Shown here: positions 23,311-35,600 of the stretch, in pieces
Layout: the number at the start of each line of letters is the position of its first letter
Position numbering within the stretch: the stretch's first letter is position 1
DNA from: Paramecium octaurelia
Taxonomy: Eukaryota; Ciliophora; Oligohymenophorea; Peniculida; Parameciidae
Length of the DNA: 64,000 nt
Assembly: GCA_905182995.1 (NCBI GenBank)
Contig: CAJJDP010000098.1
Coordinates: 249,069 to 313,068, forward strand
Direction of reading: 5' to 3'
Position numbers and translations under genes: made by a program
Notes under the pieces: generated by a model
Told to the model about the DNA's origin: nothing
The model's database searches: none
What the model saw: only the letters and a program-made list of their open reading frames with translations

Positions 23311-25412
23311 ATGAACCCGCCTCCTGGACTAGGTGATGATGATGATAATCAAATTGGCCCACCTCCTGGCATTGACTTACCATAGAAGAAGAAGTTCCAT
23401 GTGAATAAAAAACAGAGTCAACAGTTTTAATAGACTTCATTAGAATCATTGAATTTGGAATTGAAGGTCACAGTTTAAGATTAACAATTCGATTAAGTAA
23501 GGCTGTCTTGAGAAATTAGATTCCAATTAGTGAAGATTATTTGGAACCTTCTATGAATAACCTCATTGCATTTAATGGGTATTTATGCGATACATCTGGA
23601 GCAGACTCATTGGCAATTTGGGACAAGGAGATGAAATTGAAAAAAGAATACAAAGGATTAATAGAGAATATGCCTTATTAAATGGTGGCAGTTCATGATA
23701 AGATCTATTTAATTTTCGGAGACATTTTAATGATGATTGAGCCGGAAACCAATAAGAAAACATTTCTGATTGAATAACCACTTACAGCATTTTGTGTATC
23801 AGATCATCCTAATCCAAGGTAGTGTCATATACATACCTAGAATCATAGGTGTCTAAGATGGGGAACTTATGTTATGGAGAACATCCAATTTGGGAAAACC
23901 CAATCAAATGGAACCCAAGTATAATAATTTGGAACCAAAAACAAAAAAAGTGATTGAATTATAAAAAGTACTTTCAGAGAAACTTGATGATTGTGATGAT
24001 TTACTTATGCTTTAAAATGGATTGGTATTTGGTAAGTAGAAAAAGGTAGGCGAAGTCTTCATAATTGATTTTGTGAATGATTCATTGGAGGAACTATAAA
24101 CTACATATGGTTGTGCAGTGACATGTTGGACACCAATAACTTATGATTCAGTAGCATTTGCTTCAAATGGTCAGATTGTGATTACTAAATTCCAATCTAA
24201 TAAATAGGCTGTTGTGTAAATCATATTGAATTCATCAAAAGATGACATTCATCATGATTTATGTTACACCAACAACCAATTATTTTCTATCAGCAAGAAT
24301 GCAGTAGTTACTAGTTGGAATATCTAGTAGGGAACAAAATCGAAGGCATTTGAAGTTAAGTTTTGTCCAGGTGTTTATTCACTAATCGCAATGAATTAAG
24401 AAATCATAATTGCTGAGCACAAAGTTAAAAAGGATTTTATTTTGTTGAATACTAATTTAGAAAAGCAATTTTTTTACAAAGCCAGAGTAAAGCAAGTCTT
24501 ACATTGCTGTTCAAGTCCCAATTAACAATTTCTGGCTGTTGTACAAAAGTGTGGGTTGCTTTATGATGAAGAAGTGATCTTTCATATAGAAATAGAAATT
24601 TATCCCTTCGATAACAAATTAGAATTCTAGAGAAGAAAGGAAATTGACAATCTTGAGATTAAGACTGTAATGTTTTTCAATGATTCTACAATATAATGTA
24701 TTCTCAAGATCTCCAAGAGTGTTTATCCTCTCCTAGTCAAATGGAACTTTATAACCAACGAATACAGCGAATCAGAGATGCTGGTTGAAAAATATAAGAG
24801 TTGTCAATTATATCAGAATCGTTCTGTCTTTAGTTATGATTTTCATAATCCTCCTTCACAATAATTCAATCTCTTCGCACCCAAAAGAGTAGATGATCAG
24901 AATCAAAGCACTGGCATAAGTGTCTATGATGAAAATATAAAGCGTTTATTGAAGATTCAATTTTAATAGTAATTCAATGCTGACATATTTGGAATGCCTA
25001 CACCAGATCTTTTATATGTTCTAAATAACAAAAATCAAATTGAAGTTTGGGATGTAGTGACTTCTTAGTAGGTTCAGAAAGGTATATTTGTATATTTATT
25101 TTAATAGCCGATTGCAGGCCGAGCATCATCAAGCAGATAAGATTCTCTTCACAGTATTTATTTTTAAATGGGTAAATGGAATGGATAATAAGAGATCTGA
25201 AATTAGCTTAAATATGCAAAACAAAGGGAGACATAATCAACAAGTGTTTATTTTTAGATAAGAAGTGTGTAATTAACTAGAAATAAAACTTATACGAGTG
25301 GGATTTAGTGAGCAATCAATGCAAATAAATTCCACTTTTTAAAGTTTATGACTTTTGCATTATTAAAGACAAGATACTAGCCATTGGTGAGTCAACTATC
25401 AAGTTAATTTGA
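23311..25412 (+). CDS. WD40-like beta-propeller protein with PPPG motifs
   Basis: 676 aa with three introns that give an exact frame: 23497-23519 (23 nt), 23819-23840 (22 nt), 25082-25107 (26 nt). The N-terminus MNPPPGLGDDDDNQIGPPPG carries two PPPG[L/I] motifs of the type bound by GYF domains, followed by a basic Lys/Gln segment. The rest is regularly spaced beta-strand sequence with WD-like blades, for example DSLAIWDKEMK, GVQDGELMLWRTS, VVTSWNI and NQIEVWDVVTS. It therefore probably folds as one or two propellers. It sits between Prp40 and LUC7 in the same orientation. GYF partners occur in spliceosome (CD2BP2) and mRNA-decay (GIGYF) complexes, so an mRNA-related scaffold role is plausible but inferred. 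No specific family is identified. Confidence 0.75.
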
Positions 25413-25495
25413 GATATAAGAGATTATTATATATCTATATTATTCAGTTTTGAAGGGTAGAGTGTAAATGAATACAATATTTAAATAACTAATTA

Positions 25496-26537
25496 ATGTG
25501 CGAAGATTCTCGTGCAATCCTAGATGAATTATTTGGCAAGGAGAGAAATGTGGTTGCGAGTAAGAGGAAAAACGATGCTCATTATTGGAATGAGGATGTG
25601 TGCAAGAATATACTGGTTTCGAAGTGTTTTAATGATCTTTGGAAACATACAAAATATGATCATGAGGGAGAATGCAATAAGAGACATGATCAATTCTTCA
25701 TTAATGAATTCAGCAGTGATAGGAGTTTAAAGAAGCAGTAGAGAGAAAAGAAATACATAGAAGAAGCAATAGGTTTAGTATGAACCTAATAATTATATTA
25801 GCTTACATCCAAGATAAGTTGAAGGAAGTAGACAAGATATTGACCAAGCATGAAGAGTAAGTTGAATAATCAAGTAAACTATAAGTGGCAGATAGACCCA
25901 AGGAAATATAGGATAGACTTGACAATATGGAAAGATAGATTAATCTATTGACAGATTAGAGTGAGAAGATGGGCGAATAAGGAAAGATAGAGGAGTCAGA
26001 AAGATTGATTATGGAGGCAGACAATTTAAAGAAGGCTAGAGAAGATGTATTACTTGCGTATGAGGGTACAAACAATCCATTTAAAACATATAAAATTTGT
26101 GAGGTTTGCGGGGCTAGACAATCTCTTTACGAGACAGAGAACAAAGTCAAGTATTGATCTTAGTATTATTACTTAGAACTCATCTCGATGGTAGAATTCA
26201 CTAAGGATTTTCAACAATTAGAGTAGAATTGCAAAAACTGTAGGTGCGAAGATTGGTATTGGAGAAGATATTGGAAGAGGAAGCTAGGAAGTAGGAATTC
26301 AAGGAAGACATTGCAAAAGATAAGGAGTAGGAGAAGGAAAAGGAGAGAGAGAAGTAGAAGGACAAGAAGGAGAAGGAGAGATCGAGAAGTAGAGAGAATT
26401 CAAGAGAGAAGAGTAAGAAAAAGAGTAGTAAGAAGAAGAAGGACAAGGAGAAAGAGAAAGAGAGGAGCAAGTCAAGAAAGCATAACAAGTAAAATTAAAA
26501 TATATATAAATTTAATAGGAAACACCACAAGCATTGA
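25496..26537 (+). CDS. LUC7L: LUC7-like U1 snRNP protein
   Basis: 328 aa. The N-terminus SRAILDELFGKERN matches the LUC7 start. The first CCCH-type zinc finger is VCKNILVSKCFNDLWKHTKY through CNKRHDQFF. A coiled-coil middle follows, then the second zinc finger CEVCGARQ ... THLDGRIHQGF. The C-terminus is a long Lys/Glu/Arg/Ser-rich tail with RS dipeptides. Two introns restore frame: 29 nt at 25773-25801 and 26 nt at 26151-26176, both ending TAG. The second splits the second zinc finger, which confirms the boundaries. Family role: LUC7 stabilises U1 snRNA pairing with 5' splice sites. It is 83 nt downstream of the beta-propeller gene. Long apparent frames on either strand through the charged tail are compositional shadows. 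Confidence 0.92.
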
Positions 26538-26654
26538 GATATAACAGTCAATATATATATATTTATTTGTGTTAAATATAATTTACATCTCTTTATTGTT
26601 TATTTTGTTATTTCAATTATATTTTATTAAAGTCATAAGTTTATATAAATAACA

Positions 26655-27230
26655 ATGCCTCCTAAAAAGTAAAAAGATGATGGAGCATAAAACAATGCAG
26701 CCAAGATCACGATGCTCGATTTCGAAGCCAAAAGATTGTAGATGAGAATAGTGGAGGAACAAATGAGAGCTGATCGTTCCAAAACATAAGAGATGCAGTT
26801 ACAATAAAAATATTTAAGTTTGGAAAAGGACTTCAAAGGAGAGAAGGAAAAGTTATTCAATATCAGTACAGATATGAATAGACAATATAAGCAAATGCAA
26901 GACGAATTACTTAAGGACATCAATGAGCTGAATGCTACTGTCAAGGAGAAGGATGAGGTTATTAGTAAAATATATTATAAAGTATACCTAGAAACAAAAG
27001 AATAGCAGATAACCGATTATCGATCTAGTTATGAGGAGAAACTGAAGAAGAAAGATCAGGATATTGCAGAACTAAGGAAGAAGATTGATGACATGTCATT
27101 AGAATTTGCAGACATGCTCAAAGAGACCTTAAATAAGATGTAGGAACGTATAGAGTTGGCTCAATGGGATAACAATTCAGATAATCAAGTTATGAGGAAT
27201 TTTAAGGAAGCTTCAGGTTTTGGCAATTGA
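26655..27230 (+). CDS. DRC12: dynein regulatory complex subunit 12 (CCDC153-like)
   Basis: 182 aa, almost entirely coiled coil. It starts MPPKKQKDDG, as many DRC12/CCDC153 proteins start with a basic MPPK. The conserved C-terminal motif is clear: DDMSLEFADMLKETLNKMQE, which matches the DRC12 block. A 27-nt intron (26965-26991, ends TAG) joins DEVIK to the continuing helix. Family role: a component of the nexin-dynein regulatory complex that links axonemal doublets and controls ciliary beating. It converges on the following minus-strand gene with 30 nt between the stops. It sits 117 nt after LUC7 in the same orientation. A second N-DRC subunit (DRC8) lies at 59.4 kb. Confidence 0.85.
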
Positions 27231-27260
27231 AAATTATTCAATACAATATTATTACATATC

Positions 27261-30200
27261 TCATAATTCAATATAATTTTCAACATCAGTATTGATATTA
27301 CGTAATTTCTTGATATATTAATAGCCCCAAATGATGGCTATGGAGAGTACAACTAATAAGGAAAACACTATCCATCCAACATATGTACGATCTAAGTCAG
27401 TTTAAATAATATTGATGGTTAGATTTTGGAATGAATCAAAATTTGAAGCATTTAGATACACAATACTTTCAGTATGAGGAAATGCTTATACTGTGATTTC
27501 CAGTTGTTATGAAATAATAAGCAAATGCTAATTGGTCAACACCAAATTGTTAATCAAGTAATACAAGAAGGGTGAATACTTTTGAGTGTATGGCAATGAG
27601 TAATGGAGAGTTCGGCAAAATAGGAATTCAACTACTTTGAGTTTCCCAGTAAAATTAAAATTGAATGGCTAATATATACATAGAGTTTGGAATATTTGAG
27701 ACCCTACTTTTTATAAGAACATTGAGATAACAGTTAAATTTCCTTGACTATTATATCCGCTGACGGTTTGAATAGCCTTTTGATTACTGAATTATTAGAA
27801 AATCAACAATTTATCTCCAATTTCCACACTGTTTTCGTATATTTGAACCAAAAATGAATAGGCATTATTTTGACTTCCAAATAAGAGTGTAATTTCAGAA
27901 TAATTGGAATAGATAACTGGCAATCCAATTTAAGAAATCTAAATCAGTTAAATAGAATTAGAGAGTATGGATTAAATAAAAAGTTATTTTGGAGTGTAAA
28001 CATTCACTTACATATTTGGTTCTGTTAAGTTGTAGCAATTGTAATGGAATGGGAATGTGGATATATCATCTGTGATTCCAATCCAACCTGCACATTGAAG
28101 CTATTTCATATTTGAAGGGTTAGTATTGATGTTGATCATAGTGAATGTGAAGAGTTAATAGACACAATTTTCTGTTCTTTCCATTAACATCATTTAAAAT
28201 GAATCAACCCAAGTCACATGATATGTATTAATTATCAAGCAATTAGGCAATGAATTTTGTTAGAATCCCATAATCAATATGTAATTCAAATAGTAACCAT
28301 TAAATAAATTAGGCATTGGAGTCCCTGTAAGACTATTGATGGAATAAATATTTGATCCACTCAGATAAACATAAGTATCTGTATTATTAGTACAGAATGA
28401 GATGGGTGTTTATTGATAATATTCTACAATTATAAGGGGACAATTTGTGTATTGATTGTTGTTGAATTCATACATAGGCACAGTTTAATTATTGGCAATT
28501 TCATATTGAACTGCTTATTGATTGTTTACAGCAAATATTAACTCTCTTGATTGAGAATAAGCTGCACTATTTATTGTTGGTTCAAAATCAAAGTAGTAAT
28601 CTATGATGTATTAACTAATAAAGGCATTGTTTTTGCCCCTTGATCTCACATTATAGTTAATAATCGATCCCTAAAAGTACTGCAAAGGATCAACCATGAT
28701 GGAGAAGCTTTATTCTGTTTAATTAACTGTGGGGTAATATTAATTTGTTCTTAAGATGTCGTAATATAGATTATTGACAGATACTGGAAAAGAAAAGGCA
28801 TAATCACTTAAGTAATTATTTGAGCAAATCAGCAATATTTGTGTATCATTGAGTAATTGGATTCCAGGCACTAAGAATTCTGAGTTTAAAATAACAGAAA
28901 CCTACCAATAGTTTTAGAGAATCGTAAATTCTTAAGCTGATTAAAAACCAATTAAATCATAATTTTACAAAGTATCAACTTAAATCACACTGATTGAATT
29001 AAATTGCTCCTTAAAATAATATGTAAGGTAAAGCAAATAATAATCTGATTTGAAAATACAAAGTTAAATGCTAGTATCAGGCATAATCATTTAAATATAA
29101 AAGAATTGTGAGCTAAATGAACTTATCATTGGCTATATAAATTAGGCATTGTATAAAGGAATTTGAATTACATACTGTGGATTAATTACACTTTGGAATA
29201 ATAATTATCTTGAATAATAGTACAAATAGGAGTCTCCAGTATTACTTGAAAGTGCTATAAACACACCATCACCAAGTAATCCTATGGCTACACTATCTGC
29301 ATTGGTAGGATATTCTATTTGAGCGCCAATTGTAAATTAACCATTCACCATTTCGAAAATGACAAGATTATCTGTGTTGTCTAAGAAAATATTATCTCCA
29401 TAAGAAGCATAATTTTATTCCAATTTTCTGGGTTATAAATTTGGAGCATCAAACTCAACCAAATTGAAATTGTAAATATCATAAATTACCATTTAATTAG
29501 GATTGTCAATGATCAAATATAAATAAGGACCCGAGAGCATTATTTACTTAATTGAAAAGGTTGGATCAATATTCAAGTCTTCTGCCACATCCAATACTTA
29601 CAAATCAATTTGTTGTAGGTTCTAAAATTGATAAATGCACAATTAATATGATGTTGCAGCATTGGTTATTAATAACATAAAGTCTTCCTTTTTACTTATG
29701 TCTACACCTATTTATGACATTGTGACCTGATAATCCAAATTGATGACAGTTGTATTTTAACATATCCATTTATCGCAAATTTGATACTCAACTTGAAAAT
29801 CATTGAATTAAATTAATTAGATGTATTACTTACTATTTAATGGATTTATCAAATATGTGAAATATGTAAATTCCCTAGGGTTACTCTAAAACGTATAAAT
29901 CTCATTTATTTAATAGATAGCCAACTCTTAGAAAAACAACTCTAATTCATCAACCTAAATTACAAATTGTCCAATCTATGAATCTATTCCCAATCCCTCT
30001 ATGTTTACAAAGGTGCCTGCTTAGTATGTGATATTAGGTCCCAATGCACAATATCCAACATCTATTTGCTTGATTTGAGGATTATACAAATTGACATTAA
30101 TCTAAGAACAATTCTAATACTATTGAACTTGATTAAATTCAGCAGATATTGATTTTTGCATTAAGTTCTAAGTGCAGGTATCAAGTCCTGTAAGAGTATC

Positions 30201-31483
30201 AACTGCCTAAATTGTATATATAAAATTCTGTTAAATATTTAATCTGGGTTTCTCAAATACCAAAATTGGCTGATTAACTTGGTTCAGAGATGCCTAAGTC
30301 ACAGTCTGAATTAAGATTTAATCTGAGTAACTAATATACAAAATCAATGAGTTTGAGGATATTGATTGGTAGAATAGTGGAGAAATACCTACTTATTGGT
30401 TCTCATATCCATTGAAAACCTCATATTTGAACCCATATTAGATGACGAAATAATATTAATCATTAAAGAGTTGTGGTTGTTGATTTAGATCTATAGCAGG
30501 GAAGGATTGATGGAAAGGTTAACTAAATAAAGAGTCATCTGTATTGAAAATAAATTGGGTTAGCCTTGTCTAATTAATTACTGCTATATAGAAGTGTGCT
30601 TGACCCAATTTATTGAGGCCTGAAAAGATACTCATGAAGGATTGGGAAGTAAACAATGTGTTGCAGTTTATTTGTGCATTTTTATTGACATATGAGAGTA
30701 TGGAGTTTCTGAGAATAAAATAGGTATTATCAGGATAGACATCAAACCCAGTAACAATACCATCATAATTTAGCGTGTCGACATTAACGAACTACCCATT
30801 AGTATTGACATAGCTAGTTGAAGTGAAACTTGATTTTCCATCAGAAAAAGATACATAGACGGTATCTTAGGATTAATTATTGATAATACCATCATTAATT
30901 GCTTTAAGCCAATAATAGCTAATTGTAAAAGTAGGCCATGTTATCTATGAATATATTATTGCATTTGACGTCATATTATAGAATGCTAATTAATTCTAGC
31001 ATAGAATGACGATCCCATTTTGATTCATATGAGCTACTCGATTGCAATTCTATTAATTAGTAAGAGTGGCAAGGACCTAGTAATTAGTATTAATTGAACT
31101 GGTCGACCAAATTGTCTTAAGCAACTAATAATTTGATTATGTTTATGTGAGGAAAATAATCTATATTTACACCTGAGCATTCGTAATAATTGGAAATTGG
31201 GAACTCGTGATTACTTAATTAGCATTCAAAGCAGTATTATAAGTTTACAATAGATCAACAGATTGAAATATTTTGTATCCTTGTGTATTGTTATTGTTCT
31301 TAATGCTATATTGCAAGGATGATCCATTAAATAGTAATCCCAAAGGGATGATATTGGGTTAATTTTAAACATTGTATGAGTTTTAGAACAATTGGTTTCG
31401 CAACTATGATAATTAGACAACTTTACAATACAAGTTTGAACGAATTGCAATAAAGTCCAAAGAATTACGCAATTCAGAAGCAT
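27261..31483 (-). CDS. large single-pass surface protein (1,399 aa)
   Basis: The start at 31483 gives a signal peptide (MLLNCVILWTLLQFVQTC). A 23-nt intron at 31404-31426 follows, after which length arithmetic is exact to TGA 27261-27263. The ectodomain of about 1,330 residues is Asn/Gln/Tyr/Ser-rich and beta-strand-like, with many potential N-glycosylation sites and scattered cysteines. I recognise no defined repeat or enzymatic motif. One transmembrane helix lies near the C-terminus (WIVFSLLVVLSIAIIWGY) followed by a short cytoplasmic tail ending in ENYIEL. The layout is that of a type I surface or cortical protein. The next gene (31730, plus) also encodes a signal-peptide/single-TM protein and is divergently transcribed with 246 nt between the starts, so the two could be co-regulated. 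Confidence 0.8.
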
Positions 31484-31729
31484 TTTTTATATAAATAATA
31501 TAATAAATTAAAATTGATATAATATATTGAAATTAAATTATGTAATATAATGAATAAAATCCCAATAGTATGGAAATAAAGGGTGATGATGGTACATTCA
31601 ATACACAGTTATCTACATAAAGTTAATACAGACCGTCTACAATTGAATAAATATGGAATACTATTATATGTTGTCACATTAATTTAGAAAATATAATACT
31701 TTCATGTAGCTTACAATCAATCAATTATT

Positions 31730-32643
31730 ATGATTAATAAATTTATCCTGTTATTTATCACCCATGTTGTGACAGGTCTGTTTGATACATTTGGAGTCCT
31801 GGAATTAAATGAAACTAAATATTTTACAGTTAAATCTTCATGGGACATAGAAGTTTAGTTTTTTTCATTTCAAGGTCCAATCAAATTTGCTAGAGTTGAT
31901 TAAGATGGAAAATTTTTAGAACTAAAGCCTTTGCCTGGAACATATTTCTTTACTGACTTGGTGGATAGGAATCTTAGAGTACCGGTAAAATATGTATGCT
32001 ATGGATCAGAAGGTGGAGCCACATTTCCTCAATATAGATTTTCAGTATATATTCTCAATTATCATAGGAAAAACACTTATTTGGCATACCACCAATTCTG
32101 ATTACAACTGAGAAAGATGAGCACTTGACTTCACTTATGACTTATAAGAATTCATCAGTTAAATATAGAATTGAACATGAGTACCTAATTCTTGAAATCC
32201 CTATGATTGTAAGAAGAAATGGATCATTTATTTAAAGGGAAAGCTTCCTCGTTAATATAGGTCATGAAAAAGATAAGGAGCTACTTAAATTGGGCTATTT
32301 TAAGATAGATATTTAGGATAAACTTCAAAATTATATGTAATCTTAGCAAAATACCATGACTTTCCTTAACTATTACACTACTGTTTATATTAAAATTGAT
32401 CCTAAAGACAATTTCAACTATTTTGCAGTGATTTGTGAGAGTACTCATCTTCCTCTTGGGGGATCTACCTTTGCCATGACTTACCCTGCTTCAAATTATA
32501 ATAAATTGATTCCAATTTTGATTACTTTCATCTTAGTATTGTTGATTGTAGCGTATGCATGGCGGGTGATTAAATCAAAACAAAATTGGAAGTAGAAGGA
32601 AGGGCAAGAATAGTCATCTTAATTATATTAGTAATTAAATTGA
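31730..32643 (+). CDS. type I membrane protein (296 aa)
   Basis: ATG 31730 begins a signal peptide (MINKFILLFITHVVTG). An all-beta ectodomain of about 220 residues follows, with aromatic-rich strands (LNETKYFTVKSSWDIEVQFF, FARVDQDG). Near residue 262 is one transmembrane helix (LIPILITFILVLLIVAYAW), then a Lys/Gln-rich cytoplasmic tail. A 23-nt intron at 32045-32067 (ends TAG) restores frame. No family is recognised. The fold resembles single-pass secretory-pathway proteins, but function is unknown. It is divergent from the 1,399-aa surface protein. The RNA-dependent RNA polymerase starts 45 nt downstream on the same strand. Confidence 0.75.
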
Positions 32644-32688
32644 TTTTAAATATCTATATTAAATATTAAATAAAGTGATCAAAAGAGT

Positions 32689-35600
32689 ATGAATCAAAAA
32701 AATTAGAGTAAAGAACCTGAATTATCTTAGCATGTATCTAATATATACTATAATTAGGTTATTGATGCTTTGGGAAGATTTTAAGATGATGATTACATTA
32801 TAATCAAACCTGCCCTACGCAATTTACAAAAGCAGAATTTGAGTACAATTACAGCCTAGAAAATTATGGAGACTCTCTAATTAGCAATTAATTAATAATT
32901 TGCTGATAAAGGAATTATCGTAAAATATTGCAAAATATACAATAGGTATTGAAAGTGGAATTCAGAACCCAACTCGCTGATGAAGATTATGCAAGTAAGC
33001 TAATTAGTGAGCCAAATTTCAACAATTTCTAAAAAAATAAGTTTTTGATGAATCTATTAGAAAATTGCATTTTTGATTTAGAAGGCGAAAGTTTTATGAA
33101 TTAATAAAATGATGAGGATGATGACGATGAAGGAGTATTTTCATTTTAAAGCATGCTTGAGGAAGAAGAAGAAATAAGAGATATTACATTAATAGATGCA
33201 AGCAAATAAAGAAATAAGATTCATAAATTGCAAGAAATCAATTAAATGGTTGAAAAACTAGAGAAGGCATTGAACAAGATTTCCAAATTGGATATCCAAT
33301 TATATGATTTGAAAGAAGCTCCATTAGACTCTAAATTAGATAGTCCTCTCACTGTTACTCTAAGGATGTAGAAAAAGCATTTAGTTAATTTCTTAAAATT
33401 CCATTTTCCCATCGCCTCAAATTCTGAACCTGTATACATTAACTTTAGAAATGCCTAGATTATAGAGGATAACTTATAATATTAGGAATACTCTGTAAAA
33501 ATGGGTAAAATACCTTTCACTTTGAACGAATTAACCTTTTCGTATGTGACAGGAGAACATTTAAAAGACAAACTTCCAGATTAACCAATTCATTCTCCTA
33601 TAAACTTGTTCTTGTCTCCTTACTTTAAATTTTCAGATTTGTAATCTCAATTAGCCAAGGTAAAAGCATATATGATGTTCCATTGTGAAGAGTCGAAATT
33701 GGCAAGGAAAGTGGAGTTCGTCCTCAATATTCTTGATAAATTTCTATTAAGAATCGAAGTAGATTTAGTAAATTGTTAATATTGTCATGCTGTAACTGAT
33801 TGTTTAGGGAAAAAAATACATTTTAAGTTATTGTGTCCACCAAATTACAGTATTTCATTGAGTACAAAACGAAAATTCGAATTGTTCAATATGAAAAGTG
33901 ATTGGATCAGAGTGCATAATATATTTTCGAATGCTTATTATAATAAATATAAGAATGAGATTGAAAGGTTGATAATGATCAACAATACTTTCATTACTGC
34001 TTAATTCACATTTCAATAGGGGTCCAAGGAGGAGATGACCTATAAAACTATAATTGAGAAATTGTCATAATACAACTTGATGTATACAGATTAAATAGAT
34101 TTGAATCTGTTTGAGTTGGAATAGAGAATACCATAATATGATTAATTGCAAATCTTGATAGAGTAGAGTTAATTGAATTTCGAATAGAAATATAATATCC
34201 TATGTGTTGTTTCACAGAATAGGATCACAGATTTTGAACTGCTGAAATAGCTAATTCTCCACATAGTATAATTTTCAAAGGATAATGCAAACGAATGTGA
34301 AAAAGTGTTAGAATCTACGTTTCAATTGTTTTCTAGATACAGTACAGATTTGAATTTTTCAGTGAGACAATCAGAATTAAATAAAAAGAACTATTTAACT
34401 TTTAAAAGAGATCTAAAAAGATGTCTTGAAGACGTGATTATTCCAATTGATTAGAATGAGTAGAAACGAGTGGCTATGATAAAGAGAGTATCATTAACAC
34501 CCTCTGGATATATATTCAATCTTAAACTGCCTGAAGAGACTAGTGAAATCATTAGGCAGTATTATAATCAATTGAATAACTTCATAAGATTGCATTTCGA
34601 GGATGAAAATTTGGAGACAATTCATGGTCACCACTACATTACCGAATATTACTTTAAATAAAAATTGAAGAATGGATTAAATTTGCTTGGGGAATAGTTT
34701 AGATTATTAACTTGGAGTGCTTCCCAATTGAGAGGAGGGTCCTGCTGGATCTTTAATTACAATAGAGCCTAGATATCAAGACAAAATTTCATAGATTCAA
34801 TAGGAAACTTTAATACATTGAGTATCGATTAAGTGGCTAAGAATGCAGCTAGATTGGGTTAGAATTTCAGTTCAAGTAAGTCAATTGACTTAAAAGAAAT
34901 AATTGTGAAGACTTAAGTTCCTGATAAGGTAGGTGATAATGGAAAACTCTTCACTGATGGTATAGGGAAGATATCTAGAAATTTGATAAACATGATCAGG
35001 GTAGAAATGAATAATCAAACAATATCTGCTATTCAAGTGAGATACCATGGAGCAAAGGGTGTATTACTATTGAATGATGATTTGCCTGACAACACAATTG
35101 AACTTAGAAAGAGCATGATTAAGTTTAATCCAACTCTATTAAACGACGGGAATTACAAAACCATGATCTCCTTATTGGATTACAATAAATTTAGAGGGGG
35201 ATATTTAAATAGATAGATAATCATATTATTGGTAACCCTGGGTATTCAGGAGGAAGTATTTATGCAACTTCAGCGAGGTATGAAATACATCAATATGGCT
35301 AGAATATTTGGATAGAATTGCTAATCTGTCTGCAATAGATTCATCGATCTACAATCACTTTTTGGTTGATTATAATGGAGAGTTGCAAGGACTTCCATCC
35401 ATTATTGATAATATAAGGTTGATGATCAATGCCAACTTAAATGAGAAAAACAATTTTTATATTAAAAGAGTATTGGATAGATTGAAAAGGAGAGGTCTTA
35501 TGCAATTGAGAACCAAGTCTAATATTCTTATGGATCAAGCTGCTAGAGTATTGGGTGTAGTGGATGATTATGATATCTTGGATCCAGGAGGTATGTTTAA

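Noticed and set aside
26201..26488. Minus-strand frame with a Ser/Phe/Leu-rich repeat product
   Set aside because: It is the reverse-strand shadow of the Lys/Glu/Arg-rich tail of LUC7.
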